Assembly: GCA_023441845.1 (NCBI GenBank)
Contig: JAEZNF010000132.1
Location: forward strand, 1 to 7,654
DNA from: Bacillota bacterium
GTDB taxonomy: Bacteria > Bacillota > Clostridia > Acetivibrionales > DSM-2933
Direction of reading: 5' to 3'
DNA: 7,654 nt
The notes beneath the pieces are model-generated. The model saw nothing but the letters and a program-made list of their open reading frames with translations, had not been told where the DNA came from and did no database searches. The position numbers and the translations under genes were made by a program. Of the stretch, positions 1-7,309 are shown piece by piece. Positions within the stretch are counted from its first letter, which is position 1. Each line of letters opens with the position of its first letter.

Positions 1-279
1 AAATTGGATGTACCTTGCAACTACAGGTACTCTTTTAGGAATTTCATCGACTTTTATTTTTTCATAATCAAAGCCTCCTACCAGTTCCTTAAAAGCAGCC
101 GCACTATAGCCCGCTCCTATCACAGAACCGGCTATCGCACCGGCTGATACCCCGGCAATATTAACAAAACTATAGCCCCTTTTTTCTGCTACCTCATAAG
201 CACCGGAATACGCAATCCCTCTTATTCCACCGCCGCTTAACACCAGATTAATATCTTTTACGGAATTATTATACAACAT
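1..279 (-). CDS. Patatin-like phospholipase, N-terminal part (runs off the left edge)
   Basis: The first 93 codons of a minus-strand gene are present and remain open to base 1. Two hallmarks of the patatin family are visible: the glycine-rich oxyanion-hole motif SGGGIRG at about residues 15-21, and the nucleophile elbow GVSAG at 43-47, whose Ser45 would be the catalytic serine of the Ser-Asp dyad. The Asp half (usually a DGG/DGA motif) lies outside the window. Family members are acyl hydrolases acting on phospholipids or other lipid esters, and bacterial ones are often cytosolic or membrane-peripheral; the substrate here cannot be told. No signal peptide is seen. The ATG is preceded by GAGG with a 6-nt spacer. 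The 86-nt gap from the upstream TPR gene is very AT-rich, with a TATAAT at 307-312 but no convincing -35, so I cannot say whether it has its own promoter. Confidence 0.88.
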   Translation of the reverse strand, partial: MLYNNSVKDINLVLSGGGIRGIAYSGAYEVAEKRGYSFVNIAGVSAGAIAGSVIGAGYSAAAFKELVGGFDYEKIKVDEIPKRVPVVARYIQF

Positions 280-365
280 AAATCGCCTCAAAAATATAAA
301 GCTTCTATTATATATATATATTAAATAACCGGATTGATTAGTATAATAAAAGCAAATCTTACTAC

Positions 366-1541
366 TCAAGGCCTTCCCGTTATCTCGTTTATTCTGGTCT
401 GGGCATACTGTGCATACTGTCCTTTGGGATATGTATCAATAACCTTCTGGAACATATTTAAGGCATTTCTGGAATCATCCATATGCTTGTAGCAGACACC
501 CATACCGTAAAAAACACCATCTAAATAAGTTAAATCGTTTTTATACAATTGTACCTTGGATAATTTCGCCAAAGCCTCCTGGTACTTTCTAACACTTGAA
601 AGGCTTAAGCCCTCATTATACGCAGTCCACGCAGCTTTAGTGAAAACACTGTTACACAATTCATCATACTTCTTCTTTTCATTATCTTTAAATTCCACAT
701 CTTTTAACAATAAAAGCTTGTCTGCAGCCTGTTCATATTTTCTGGCAGCAAAGAGATCATCCACGTCATAAAGTTTTATAGAATTTTTATAATAGTCAAC
801 CATCAGATCACTATTGCTTTTTTCCTTTTCCATCTTTGTATATTTCTCGTTCAAATCACTTAACTCCTGTTTGAGCGTAGTTATCTCAGTTTCCGAGGCT
901 TCCATCTTGAGCTTACTGTCCTTTATTTCATTTGAGGCAGGCATCGAATTGTTCTTAATGTATACCGGCAAACTTATCAGGAATACAATCAAAGCGCCTA
1001 AAATTAATCCTACAATGTATTTCGGAGCATCTACTCTATTAAAAACACCTAATTTGGATATTATCTGGAAATTTGGCTTTACTTTATTATTGGCTGACGA
1101 ACCCACGGAATCCCCGGTATTAAAACAATTACGGCCGAAGCTTTCTGACTTTCCACCAGATTTTAATTTTTTACCCAAGTCCTTAACAGGCGTATTTTCA
1201 TCATAAGCCTGCATAGAGCAAAGAAGCCTCGATGCCTCAGGACTATTGTTCTCAACTTTCATTACCTTTTTAAACATTTCTGCAGCCTTTTGATGATCCT
1301 GAACATAGCTGTAGCAAATACCAAGCAGGTTCATAGCCTCATGAAATTCAGGATTTAGTGAAATGGCCTTTTTTAGTTCTATTATCGCAATATCTTCACT
1401 TCTGGAGTTTATATTATCCAATGCTTTGTTATAAAGTACGATGGAGTTTTTTATATTATCCGGTATGTTATCAATGTTATCGGATAAGTTTTTTAAGTCA
1501 ATTCGTGAGAATTTCTGTAATTCCTGATTTAAGTCGATCAA
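366..1541 (-). CDS. Membrane-anchored TPR / coiled-coil protein
   Basis: Protein of about 391 residues with four visible parts (numbering from the upstream TTG): an N-terminal TPR-like helical region at about 34-100, including the repeat around LNPEFHEAMNLLGICYSY; a polar, Ser/Gly/Lys-rich linker at 120-170; one transmembrane segment at about 176-196; then a heptad-like charged coiled coil at about 203-245 and further TPR-like repeats at 255-385, ending in a motif of the type found in YbgF/CpoB-like proteins (ALNMFQKVIDTYPKGQYAQ). The single mid-protein helix suggests a cytoplasmic TPR face and an extracytoplasmic TPR face, as in a scaffold; that topology is inferred. No catalytic motif is visible and no specific partner can be named. 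Two adjacent TTG codons (1544 and 1541) could start it; GGAGG at 1549-1553 sits 4 nt from the first and 7 nt from the second, so the second is preferred. It follows folC closely and is probably cotranscribed with it. Confidence 0.85.
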   Translation of the reverse strand: MIDLNQELQKFSRIDLKNLSDNIDNIPDNIKNSIVLYNKALDNINSRSEDIAIIELKKAISLNPEFHEAMNLLGICYSYVQDHQKAAEMFKKVMKVENNSPEASRLLCSMQAYDENTPVKDLGKKLKSGGKSESFGRNCFNTGDSVGSSANNKVKPNFQIISKLGVFNRVDAPKYIVGLILGALIVFLISLPVYIKNNSMPASNEIKDSKLKMEASETEITTLKQELSDLNEKYTKMEKEKSNSDLMVDYYKNSIKLYDVDDLFAARKYEQAADKLLLLKDVEFKDNEKKKYDELCNSVFTKAAWTAYNEGLSLSSVRKYQEALAKLSKVQLYKNDLTYLDGVFYGMGVCYKHMDDSRNALNMFQKVIDTYPKGQYAQYAQTRINEITGRP

Positions 1542-1548
1542 CAAAACC

Positions 1549-1553
1549 CCTCC
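1549..1553 (-). promoter_or_regulatory. Ribosome binding site deciding a TTG start (TPR gene)
   Basis: GGAGG on the minus strand, followed by GGTT and then two TTG codons in a row. The spacing (4 or 7 nt) favours the second TTG. The nearby ATG at 1558-1560 is upstream of this site and in another frame, so it cannot be the start. Confidence 0.6.
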
Positions 1554-1589
1554 GTCCCATAAAAAGTCATTAAATCGACGTAAAGAAGA

Positions 1590-2870
1590 TTATAAGCCCA
1601 AAAGGCTCCTTACCTCACCTATGTAATATAATGAGCCGCAGGCACAAATCAAATCGTCATCAGAAGCCTTTGATAAACCCTTCTCTACTGCCCAACTAAT
1701 TGTATCACTAACTATTACATCTTTACAATAGTGTCTTAAAAACATTGCCAGATCCCTGGCCGGCAGTGCCCTGTCACTATTAGGCGTAACGGTAATAAAC
1801 TTATCTGCCAGCGGTATTATGGGCTTTATGATTGATTCATAATCTTTATCCCTCAAAACGCCTATAATAAAAGTTTTACGTTTGTGCGGAAAATATTTCC
1901 TCAAATTATTTGCCAGTTCCAGAGCGCCCTCCTGATTATGCGCTCCATCAATAAGGAAAACCGGCCTCTTTTTAAGGATTTCAAACCTTCCCGGCCAGAT
2001 CGCTTTTCTAATACCACTTCGCAGGGAGTTATAATCAATATTGCCAAAGCCTTTCTCCTTTAATATTTCAACAGTTTTTAGAGCTACAATTGAGTTTTTT
2101 ACTTGATGATCGCCCAGTAAGGATATTTTTAAGCCCTTATGATCCATCCAGCTAAAGGTCTGTCCATCAATACCCGCATCTTCTATCCGAATACTGTCAA
2201 AGCTGACTTTATGCAAAACCGCATTTCTTTCACCGCAGACATTTAAAAAAACTTTTTCTACCTCTTCATCTTGCGGATATAACACCACATCTCCATTATT
2301 CTTTATAATACCTGCCTTTTCAAATGCAATTTTCTCAAGGCTATCCCCTAGAATGTTCATGTGGTCATAGCTGATAGTAGTTATTACCGACACTAACGGA
2401 CTGTCAATTATGTTGGTGGAGTCAAACCTGCCGCCCAAACCCACTTCCAGAACAACAATGTCACACTCATTTTCAAAGAAGTACTGAAATGCAATTGCAG
2501 TTACTATTTCAAACTCAGTTGGATGAGCGCCGCCCGCTTCAATGTGTTTTTTGACATTTTCCTTTACAAAACAGGTTATTTGGGCAAGCTCACTCTGTGG
2601 AATCTCTTTGTCATTTATCCTGATCCTTTCTGTAAACCTTTGCAGATACGGAGAGGTATATATCCCAACCCTATACCCCGATTCCATAAGTATGCTGCTA
2701 ATAAAAGCAACTGTTGACCCCTTTCCGTTGGTGCCTCCTACATGTACATACTTAAGCTTTTTATGCGGGTTTCCCATAAATCCCAATAACTTTTCTATAT
2801 TTTGCAATCCAAGCTTTACCCCGAATTTCATAGTGCCATGTATATAGTCCAGGGCTTCCTTGTAGTCCAT
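1590..2870 (-). CDS. folC: Bifunctional folylpolyglutamate synthase / dihydrofolate synthase
   Basis: ATP-dependent Mur-ligase-fold enzyme that adds glutamate to dihydropteroate (making dihydrofolate) and to reduced folates (polyglutamylation, which retains them in the cytosol). At 426 residues it has normal family length. Visible landmarks: P-loop GGTNGKGST at 45-53, TSPYL at 72-76, the LEVGLGGRFDSTN segment at 141-153, ISYDHMNILG at 166-175 with a Mg/ATP-site histidine, GDHQVKNS at 253-260, WPGRFE at 292-297, DGAHN at 308-312 in the C-terminal domain, and CGSLYYIGEV near the end. The ATG start is supported by GGAG with an 8-nt spacer. The usual clostridial neighbour valS is not upstream; instead there is a 260-nt spacer with structured sequence after secA. 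The TPR gene follows within 50 nt, so the two probably share a transcript. Whether this copy does one or both reactions cannot be decided from motifs. Confidence 0.96.
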   Translation of the reverse strand: MDYKEALDYIHGTMKFGVKLGLQNIEKLLGFMGNPHKKLKYVHVGGTNGKGSTVAFISSILMESGYRVGIYTSPYLQRFTERIRINDKEIPQSELAQITCFVKENVKKHIEAGGAHPTEFEIVTAIAFQYFFENECDIVVLEVGLGGRFDSTNIIDSPLVSVITTISYDHMNILGDSLEKIAFEKAGIIKNNGDVVLYPQDEEVEKVFLNVCGERNAVLHKVSFDSIRIEDAGIDGQTFSWMDHKGLKISLLGDHQVKNSIVALKTVEILKEKGFGNIDYNSLRSGIRKAIWPGRFEILKKRPVFLIDGAHNQEGALELANNLRKYFPHKRKTFIIGVLRDKDYESIIKPIIPLADKFITVTPNSDRALPARDLAMFLRHYCKDVIVSDTISWAVEKGLSKASDDDLICACGSLYYIGEVRSLLGL

Positions 2871-2915
2871 TAAACCAGCTCCAATCCTTTTACTTAATGC
2901 TTTTTGGTAATATAT

Positions 2916-3051
2916 AAGGCTCGGGGCCGTCTAAGCACGAACGCATTTCCACTTTTGGTTCTGCAGCGTTTCAAAGGCTTTGCCTTTGAAAATAGTTGCT
3001 TGAGAGTACAATTAAGCCGGTTATGATTCGCTACTTAGGCCCTCTCGCCTT
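2916..3051 (-). other. Structured 136-nt element with inverted ends (candidate ncRNA or MITE-like repeat)
   Basis: Read on the minus strand, the two ends of this noncoding block pair with each other in register: AAGGC (3051-3047) with GCCTT (2920-2916); GGGCC (3042-3038) with GGCCC (2928-2924); TAAGTA (3037-3032) with TGCTTA (2937-2932, one G-U pair); CGAAT (3030-3026) with GTTCG (2942-2938, one G-U pair). Small loops separate these (GAGA/CGA, a GAC bulge, one bulged G). That is about 21 pairs closing a domain that contains a short GCTT/AAGC hairpin and a perfect 10-bp hairpin at 2969-2991. The G-U pairs and small bulges suit an RNA fold, while the matching ends also suit a short non-autonomous transposable repeat. 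It is visibly richer in G+C than the flanking spacers and has no open frame of note. I do not recognise a named RNA family. Strand is assigned by the direction of flanking genes only. Confidence 0.5.
2969..2991. repeat. Perfect 10-bp hairpin with 3-nt loop
   Basis: TTTCAAAGGC and GCCTTTGAAA flank a 3-nt loop. The hairpin lies inside the structured element between secA and folC. No U-tract follows on the minus strand in which the genes are read, and on the plus strand only AATAG follows, so it does not look like a standard intrinsic terminator; it fits better as the apical hairpin of the larger fold. Confidence 0.7.
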
Positions 3052-3058
3052 TTGCCCG

Positions 3059-3075
3059 ATTTCTCTTCGAGAAAT
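3059..3075. repeat. Short 7-bp hairpin next to the secA hairpin
   Basis: ATTTCTC and GAGAAAT are exact inverted copies around a 3-nt loop, placed between the long hairpin after secA and the 136-nt element. It may be an accessory stem of either. No T-run follows it. Confidence 0.5.
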
Positions 3076-3083
3076 GGCCATTA

Positions 3084-3115
3084 ACAAGGACATCCTGAAA
3101 ACAGGATGTCCTTGT
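3084..3115 (-). terminator. Candidate secA terminator: perfect 14-bp hairpin, weak T-tract
   Basis: A perfect 14-bp inverted repeat with a 4-nt loop (loop 3098-3101) begins about 15 nt beyond the secA stop codon. Its position and stability are what a transcription terminator or a 3'-end-protecting stem would show. On the minus strand the sequence after the stem reads TAATGG and not a T-run, so it is not a canonical intrinsic terminator; partial read-through into folC is possible. Confidence 0.5.
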
Positions 3116-3129
3116 GTTCAAATTGCTTA

Positions 3130-5862
3130 TTAATTGGCTCCGCAGCACTTTTTATATTTCTTACCGCTGCCGCATGGACAAGGATCGTTGTTTCCGACCT
3201 TGGCGCTCTTGGTAACACTCTTTTTAGGTTCATCGCCATGGCTTGCAACAATGGGTTCGGCAACCTTTTCACGTTCCGGAGCATGTTCCTTGTCAATATG
3301 AGAATTCAGTATAATTTTCATTGAATCCTCTTGAATGGTCTTTATCATTTCTTCAAACATTTCAAAGCCTTCAAACTTATATTCAACTACAGGATCTCTT
3401 TGACCATATGCCCTAAGCCCTATACCATGCCTCAATTGATCCATTGCGTCAATGTGATCCATCCACTTCTGGTCAACTACCCTCAGCAAAATAACTCTTT
3501 CCAGCTCGCGGGTCAATTCGGAACCGAACTCCTGCTCTTTTTGCTCATATCTTTTGGTCATGGCTTCCACAATGAACTCTCTCAGGTCTTCCTTATCAAG
3601 TCTGTCCAGATCATTTCTGGCGGCTTTTAGTGTTCCTTTCTCCAGGAATCCACTTTCTGCATAACTCTCCATTCCATCCCAGTCCCAACTATCGGGATCT
3701 GGGTTCTCACTGCAGTACATTTTCACTATATTGTCCGATACCCCATCTATCATCTTCATAAAAGACTCCCTGAGGTTTTCTCCGTTCAATACCTGTTTTC
3801 TTTGCCCGTATATGACCTCTCTCTGCTTATTCATAACATCGTCATATTGTAGAACATGCTTTCTGATGCCGAAGTTTCTGCCCTCTACCCTTTTCTGAGC
3901 ATTTTCTATTGCATTTGAAAGCATCCTGTTTTCAATAGGCTGGTCATCCTCAAGTCCAAGAGCGCTTACAACACCGGAAATCCTGTCAGAGCCGAATAAT
4001 CTCATCAAATCATCTTCCAACGATATATAAAATCTTGATGCTCCGGCATCTCCCTGACGTCCCGAACGGCCCCTCAGCTGATTGTCTATACGCCTTGATT
4101 CGTGCCTCTCAGTACCCATAATGAAAAGACCGCCTGCTTCAACCACTTTTTCACGCTCTTCATTGGTACGATTTTTAAAATTCTCATAATACTCACGGTA
4201 AACTTTTCTGGCTTCAATTATTAATTCATCCTTTGTTTCGCTAAAGCTTGTTGAATGACTGATAAGTTCCTCTGAAAACCCATGTTTCCTCATTTCCTGT
4301 TTCGCCATAAATTCCGAATTACCGCCAAGGACAATGTCGGTACCACGGCCGGCCATGTTGGTTGCTATTGTTACCGCTCCGTATCTACCGGCCTGTGCAA
4401 TTATTTCAGCTTCCTTATCATGGTATTTTGCATTCAAAACCTGATGCTGAATCCCGCGCCTCTTAAGCATCGAACTTAACAGCTCGGATTTTTCAATAGA
4501 AATTGTACCGATAAGCACCGGCTGGCCCCTTTTATTGCATTCAACTACCTCATTTATTACTGCATTGAATTTACCGGATTCATTCTTGTAAACACTGTCC
4601 GGATGATCCTTTCTTAACATTGGCTTATTTGTGGGTATTATAATAACATCCAGCTTATAAATGGTCTGGAACTCCTGCTCTTCAGTCTGGGCGGTACCGG
4701 TCATACCCGAAAGCTTCTTGTACATCCTGAAGTAATTCTGGAATGTAATGGTAGCAAGAGTTTTACTCTCTCTTTCAACCTTAACTCCTTCCTTGGCCTC
4801 AATTGCCTGGTGAAGTCCATCGCTGTACCTTCTTCCGTACATAAGACGTCCTGTAAATTCATCAACTATTATAATCTCGCCATCTTTTTCAACATAGTCA
4901 ATGTCCCTTTTCATAAGGCCGTGAGCCTTCAAAGCTTGATTGATATGGTGTGAAATAGTAATGTTATCAGGGTCGGATAAGTTTTCAAGCCCAAAGTACT
5001 GCTCGGCTTTTTTTACACCTATAGCTGTAAGTGCAGCCGTATGAGCCTTTTCATCGACTATATAATCCTCCTCGATGTCATCATCATGCTTCTTATCGTC
5101 AACCTGAGTAAATACCTTGGCTTTGAGCCTTACTACAAACGCATTGGCTCTTTTATAAAGATCGGTAGACTTATCCCCTGCACCTGAAATTATAAGCGGC
5201 GTTCTGGCTTCATCTATCAATATACTGTCCACTTCGTCAACAATTGCATAATGCAAATCTCTTTGAACCATTTCCTCCTTGTAAATGACCATATTATCCC
5301 TTAGATAGTCAAATCCGAATTCATTGTTCGTTCCATAAGTTATATCACAGCCATAGGCTTCTCTTCTTTCATCGTTGTCAAGGTCATGCACAATGAGGCC
5401 TACTGAAAGGCCAAGGAATTTGTAAATCTTACCCATCCATTCGCTGTCACGTTTCGCGAGGTAATCATTAACCGTAACAACATGTACACCTTTTCCCTCA
5501 AGGGCATTCAAATATACCGGCAGTGTTGCAACAAGCGTCTTTCCTTCTCCTGTCTTCATTTCGGATATTCTGCCCTGGTGAAGGACTATTCCGCCTATTA
5601 ACTGAACCCTAAAATGCCTCATACCCAATACTCTTTTAGAAGCCTCCCTTACTACTGCAAAAGCTTCCGGCAATATATCGTTAAGTGTCTCCCCTTTTAA
5701 AAGGCGTTCCTTGAATTCAAACGTTTTTGCTTTCAATTCCTCATCGCTAAGTCCTTCAATCTTCGGTTCAAGGCTCTCAATTTCATCTACTATCGGCGTT
5801 ATTCTTTTTAATTCTCTATCACTATAACTTCCAATTACTTTTTCAATCATTTGTTTAAGCAA
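3130..5862 (-). CDS. secA: Preprotein translocase ATPase SecA (canonical SecA1 type)
   Basis: Motor ATPase that binds SecYEG at the membrane and drives unfolded preproteins through it. All expected parts are visible (numbered from the upstream ATG): Walker A MKTGEGKT at 107-114; Walker B/DEAD-like stretch [14 protein letters not shown] at 214-227; the preprotein cross-linking domain at about 230-370; NBD2 with NMAGRGTDI at 507-515 and the arginine-finger helicase motif [11 protein letters not shown] at 600-610; helical scaffold and wing domains; the IRA1-like region near 800-845; and a C-terminal SEC-C zinc motif with Cys900, Cys902, Cys911 and Cys912. Total length is about 910, normal for SecA1 and too complete for a reduced SecA2. 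The in-frame ATG at 5877 overlaps the GGAGG ribosome site itself, so the TTG at 5862 (giving a start like [14 protein letters not shown]) is preferred. It is the last gene of a three-gene cluster with 21-nt gaps. Confidence 0.97.
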   Translation of the reverse strand: MLKQMIEKVIGSYSDRELKRITPIVDEIESLEPKIEGLSDEELKAKTFEFKERLLKGETLNDILPEAFAVVREASKRVLGMRHFRVQLIGGIVLHQGRISEMKTGEGKTLVATLPVYLNALEGKGVHVVTVNDYLAKRDSEWMGKIYKFLGLSVGLIVHDLDNDERREAYGCDITYGTNNEFGFDYLRDNMVIYKEEMVQRDLHYAIVDEVDSILIDEARTPLIISGAGDKSTDLYKRANAFVVRLKAKVFTQVDDKKHDDDIEEDYIVDEKAHTAALTAIGVKKAEQYFGLENLSDPDNITISHHINQALKAHGLMKRDIDYVEKDGEIIIVDEFTGRLMYGRRYSDGLHQAIEAKEGVKVERESKTLATITFQNYFRMYKKLSGMTGTAQTEEQEFQTIYKLDVIIIPTNKPMLRKDHPDSVYKNESGKFNAVINEVVECNKRGQPVLIGTISIEKSELLSSMLKRRGIQHQVLNAKYHDKEAEIIAQAGRYGAVTIATNMAGRGTDIVLGGNSEFMAKQEMRKHGFSEELISHSTSFSETKDELIIEARKVYREYYENFKNRTNEEREKVVEAGGLFIMGTERHESRRIDNQLRGRSGRQGDAGASRFYISLEDDLMRLFGSDRISGVVSALGLEDDQPIENRMLSNAIENAQKRVEGRNFGIRKHVLQYDDVMNKQREVIYGQRKQVLNGENLRESFMKMIDGVSDNIVKMYCSENPDPDSWDWDGMESYAESGFLEKGTLKAARNDLDRLDKEDLREFIVEAMTKRYEQKEQEFGSELTRELERVILLRVVDQKWMDHIDAMDQLRHGIGLRAYGQRDPVVEYKFEGFEMFEEMIKTIQEDSMKIILNSHIDKEHAPEREKVAEPIVASHGDEPKKSVTKSAKVGNNDPCPCGSGKKYKKCCGAN

Positions 5863-5870
5863 TATTAAAA

Positions 5871-5875
5871 CCTCC
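5871..5875 (-). promoter_or_regulatory. Ribosome binding site of secA, pointing to a TTG start
   Basis: GGAGG lies directly after the AT of the upstream ATG (ATGGAGG), so that ATG cannot be used with this site. Eight nucleotides downstream is an in-frame TTG (5862-5860), the ideal spacing. A TTG start could lower secA translation and would matter for any regulation at initiation. Confidence 0.65.
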
Positions 5876-5898
5876 ATCCATTTTTATATGTCGTTTTA

Positions 5899-6459
5899 TT
5901 ATTTCAGGCCGGCTCCCTTTACACCACAGAAAGCAAGTAAAAAAATACCGGCAGCTATTATCAAATCACCAATGCTCACAACAGGCATAAACGCGCCCAA
6001 AACAGGCGGCAGATTTATTATATCGGCTAAAAAATACAATCTTGTGGATTCGTCTAAAATCACATGTTTTCCATCCATGCCTGCCTGCAAAATGTCCTCC
6101 ACACCAGTAATTTGTGCTTTAGCCAATGCCTCAACACTTACAGGCATCTTGCCGCCGCTTAAAGCCATTACTAAAGCATTCGAAAAACATCCAAGGCCCA
6201 TAATACACATACCGGCATAATGTCTGTTAAACCAGAATCCTACCAGCAATAGGCCATAAACTATGCAATGTGTTATTAAACCATATCCGGATAATATCCC
6301 CAAACCGTTTAGTGTTAATACACGCAGCAAAGTCTGGACTACAAAAGCCAATATAACAATCCAAACCTTTTCAAGTCTAATGTTTAAAAGATTAGACAGC
6401 TTACCTTTGAAAACTATTCCAAGCAAAACGCCCAAAACTGTAGCAATAAGGTAAAGCAT
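5899..6459 (-). CDS. DUF5317-like polytopic membrane protein
   Basis: A 186-residue hydrophobic protein with about five membrane segments: roughly 1-18, 32-50, 56-78, 82-100 and 160-180. Between the fourth and fifth is a conserved-looking extramembrane stretch with GGKMPVS (102-108), His132, TRLYFLADIINLPP (139-152), leading into VSIGDLIIAAG (161-171). An Asn before GG-MPV and the SIGD motif at the last helix are, from memory, the features of the DUF5317 family, whose function is unknown; this family call cannot be checked here. The ATG start is clear: GGAGG with a 6-nt spacer. Gaps to both neighbours are 21 nt, so it is very probably cotranscribed with the small exported protein before it and secA after it. 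Its membrane location next to secA does not by itself prove a role in export. Confidence 0.85.
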   Translation of the reverse strand: MLYLIATVLGVLLGIVFKGKLSNLLNIRLEKVWIVILAFVVQTLLRVLTLNGLGILSGYGLITHCIVYGLLLVGFWFNRHYAGMCIMGLGCFSNALVMALSGGKMPVSVEALAKAQITGVEDILQAGMDGKHVILDESTRLYFLADIINLPPVLGAFMPVVSIGDLIIAAGIFLLAFCGVKGAGLK

Positions 6460-6480
6460 TTGTGACCTCCTTTATTGCAG

Positions 6481-6879
6481 TTATATATAATTTATATAAC
6501 CGGGAGGGGAAGAATCGGTTCCTTCAACAACAGGTTCCTGGCTGTAAATAAAAGCATACCTCTCATTAACCTCTGTGAAGTTTAACATTAAGTCAAACTT
6601 ATATGAAGGCTCATTAAAATCATAAAATGCGTATTTATATTTAAGCTGTTCCTTGCTAAATGAAAGCCTTAGGGAACTAAAGCTCAAAATATCTTTTAAA
6701 GAATATGTCGAACTCTTGTTTACGGTATTTGAAGTAAGCGATTCATTGGAATTGCCTAATACGTATGGTTGGCTTTGGGCATACAAAAGCAAGCTGCAGT
6801 ATTCAGCCTGAAATACCGCACCACCCTCGGTAGCTAACGCAGACAATATTATCAATCCAATAAAAAACTTTTTTAACAT
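6481..6879 (-). CDS. Small exported protein of unknown function
   Basis: 132 residues, not recognised. It opens with a typical export signal: two lysines (MLKK) and a hydrophobic core FFIGLIILSALA at 5-16, with possible cleavage after GGA (residue 21) or after FQA (25); a retained signal anchor is also possible. No lipobox is apparent: the only cysteine (28) lies beyond the core and lacks a preceding LxxG/A. The mature part starts with a Ser/Asn/Thr-rich linker (42-60) followed by alternating polar and aromatic stretches (RLSFSKEQLKYKYAFYDF, YKFDLMLNFTEV, YAFIYSQEP), which suggest beta strands. GAGG with an 8-nt spacer supports the ATG. It is the first gene of the likely unit leading to secA. 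Real rather than a shadow because of the signal, the ribosome site, the tight spacing and the lack of any competing frame. Confidence 0.75.
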   Translation of the reverse strand: MLKKFFIGLIILSALATEGGAVFQAEYCSLLLYAQSQPYVLGNSNESLTSNTVNKSSTYSLKDILSFSSLRLSFSKEQLKYKYAFYDFNEPSYKFDLMLNFTEVNERYAFIYSQEPVVEGTDSSPPGYINYI

Positions 6880-6948
6880 TCCGTTATCCTCTATAACATC
6901 TAATTAAAATAATTGCAGAGTAAAAACCTCAGTTCATATTACTTAACA

Positions 6949-6977
6949 ACTATATTGTAATGATACATGATTAACAA
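6949..6977 (-). promoter_or_regulatory. Candidate promoter for the exported protein-DUF5317-secA unit
   Basis: On the minus strand, TTGTTA (6977-6972; 4 of 6 to the -35 consensus), a 17-nt spacer, then TATAGT (6954-6949; 5 of 6 to the -10 consensus). It would give a leader of about 60 nt. It lies in the 126-nt gap after yerC, in AT-rich sequence where chance matches are common. Confidence 0.45.
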
Positions 6978-7005
6978 AATATAATCAACCCCTGAGACAT
7001 TTGTT

Positions 7006-7302
7006 TTACTTTTTATTCTGCTCCCAACGTTCCAATACTGTCTTGTAACCGTCAGCGCCGTAATTTAAGGCCCTGTTAACCCTGCTTATAGTAGCAGTAC
7101 TTGCTCCTGTCTTTTCACTTATTTCAGCGTAAGTAATACCCCTCTTCAACATTCTGGCAACTTCAAGCCTCTGCGCAAGGGCTTTTATTTCAGATATTGT
7201 ACATATATCCTCAAAAAAGTTATAGCACTCATCAACATCATTCAAAAGTAATATAGCCTCAAAAAGGTTATCAGTCATCTCATCCTTTATTTTAGAATTC
7301 AT
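7006..7302 (-). CDS. yerC: YerC/YecD-family TrpR-like helix-turn-helix regulator
   Basis: Small all-helical protein of about 98 residues matching the YerC/YecD family, which is related to the tryptophan repressor fold. The middle carries the family signature ECYNFFEDICTISEIKALAQRLEVARML, followed by the helix-turn-helix (GITYAEISEKTGASTATISRVNRAL, about residues 57-81 numbered from the upstream TTG), where TGASTATISRV is the recognition helix. It probably binds DNA as a dimer; its ligand and targets are unknown, and nothing here ties it to tryptophan genes. Two starts compete: ATG at 7302 (11 nt from AGGAG) and TTG at 7308 (5 nt from it). The ATG is chosen because the TTG spacing is short and relatives usually begin near this point. 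Whether it shares a transcript with the genes after it is unclear, as the next gap is 126 nt. Confidence 0.92.
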   Translation of the reverse strand: MNSKIKDEMTDNLFEAILLLNDVDECYNFFEDICTISEIKALAQRLEVARMLKRGITYAEISEKTGASTATISRVNRALNYGADGYKTVLERWEQNKK

Positions 7303-7309
7303 TAACAAA

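Noticed and set aside
307..322. TA-repeat tract as a promoter or simple-sequence element for the patatin gene
   Set aside because: TATAAT occurs by chance in such a tract and no acceptable -35 lies 16-18 nt upstream.
556..1206. Plus-strand open frames across the TPR gene
   Set aside because: They lie antisense to a clearly better coding frame, lack ribosome sites, and their residues are typical of shadow translation.
2523..2847. Plus-strand frames over the folC 5' part
   Set aside because: Antisense to the conserved P-loop region of folC; no start signals and no recognisable domain.
2916..3051. 6S RNA, group II intron or a known riboswitch
   Set aside because: None of the core motifs I know for these is visible; the fold is left unnamed.
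3077..3136. Plus-strand 19-codon ORF (starting MAINKDILKTG) over the secA hairpin
   Set aside because: It is formed mostly by the palindrome, has no ribosome site, and ends within the secA stop region.
3081..3324. Short frames on both strands over the secA 3' end
   Set aside because: They overlap the SEC-C zinc motif coding sequence and the hairpin after secA; explained as shadows.
5888..6454. Plus-strand frames over the DUF5317-like gene
   Set aside because: Opposite a membrane protein gene with a strong ribosome site; no independent support.
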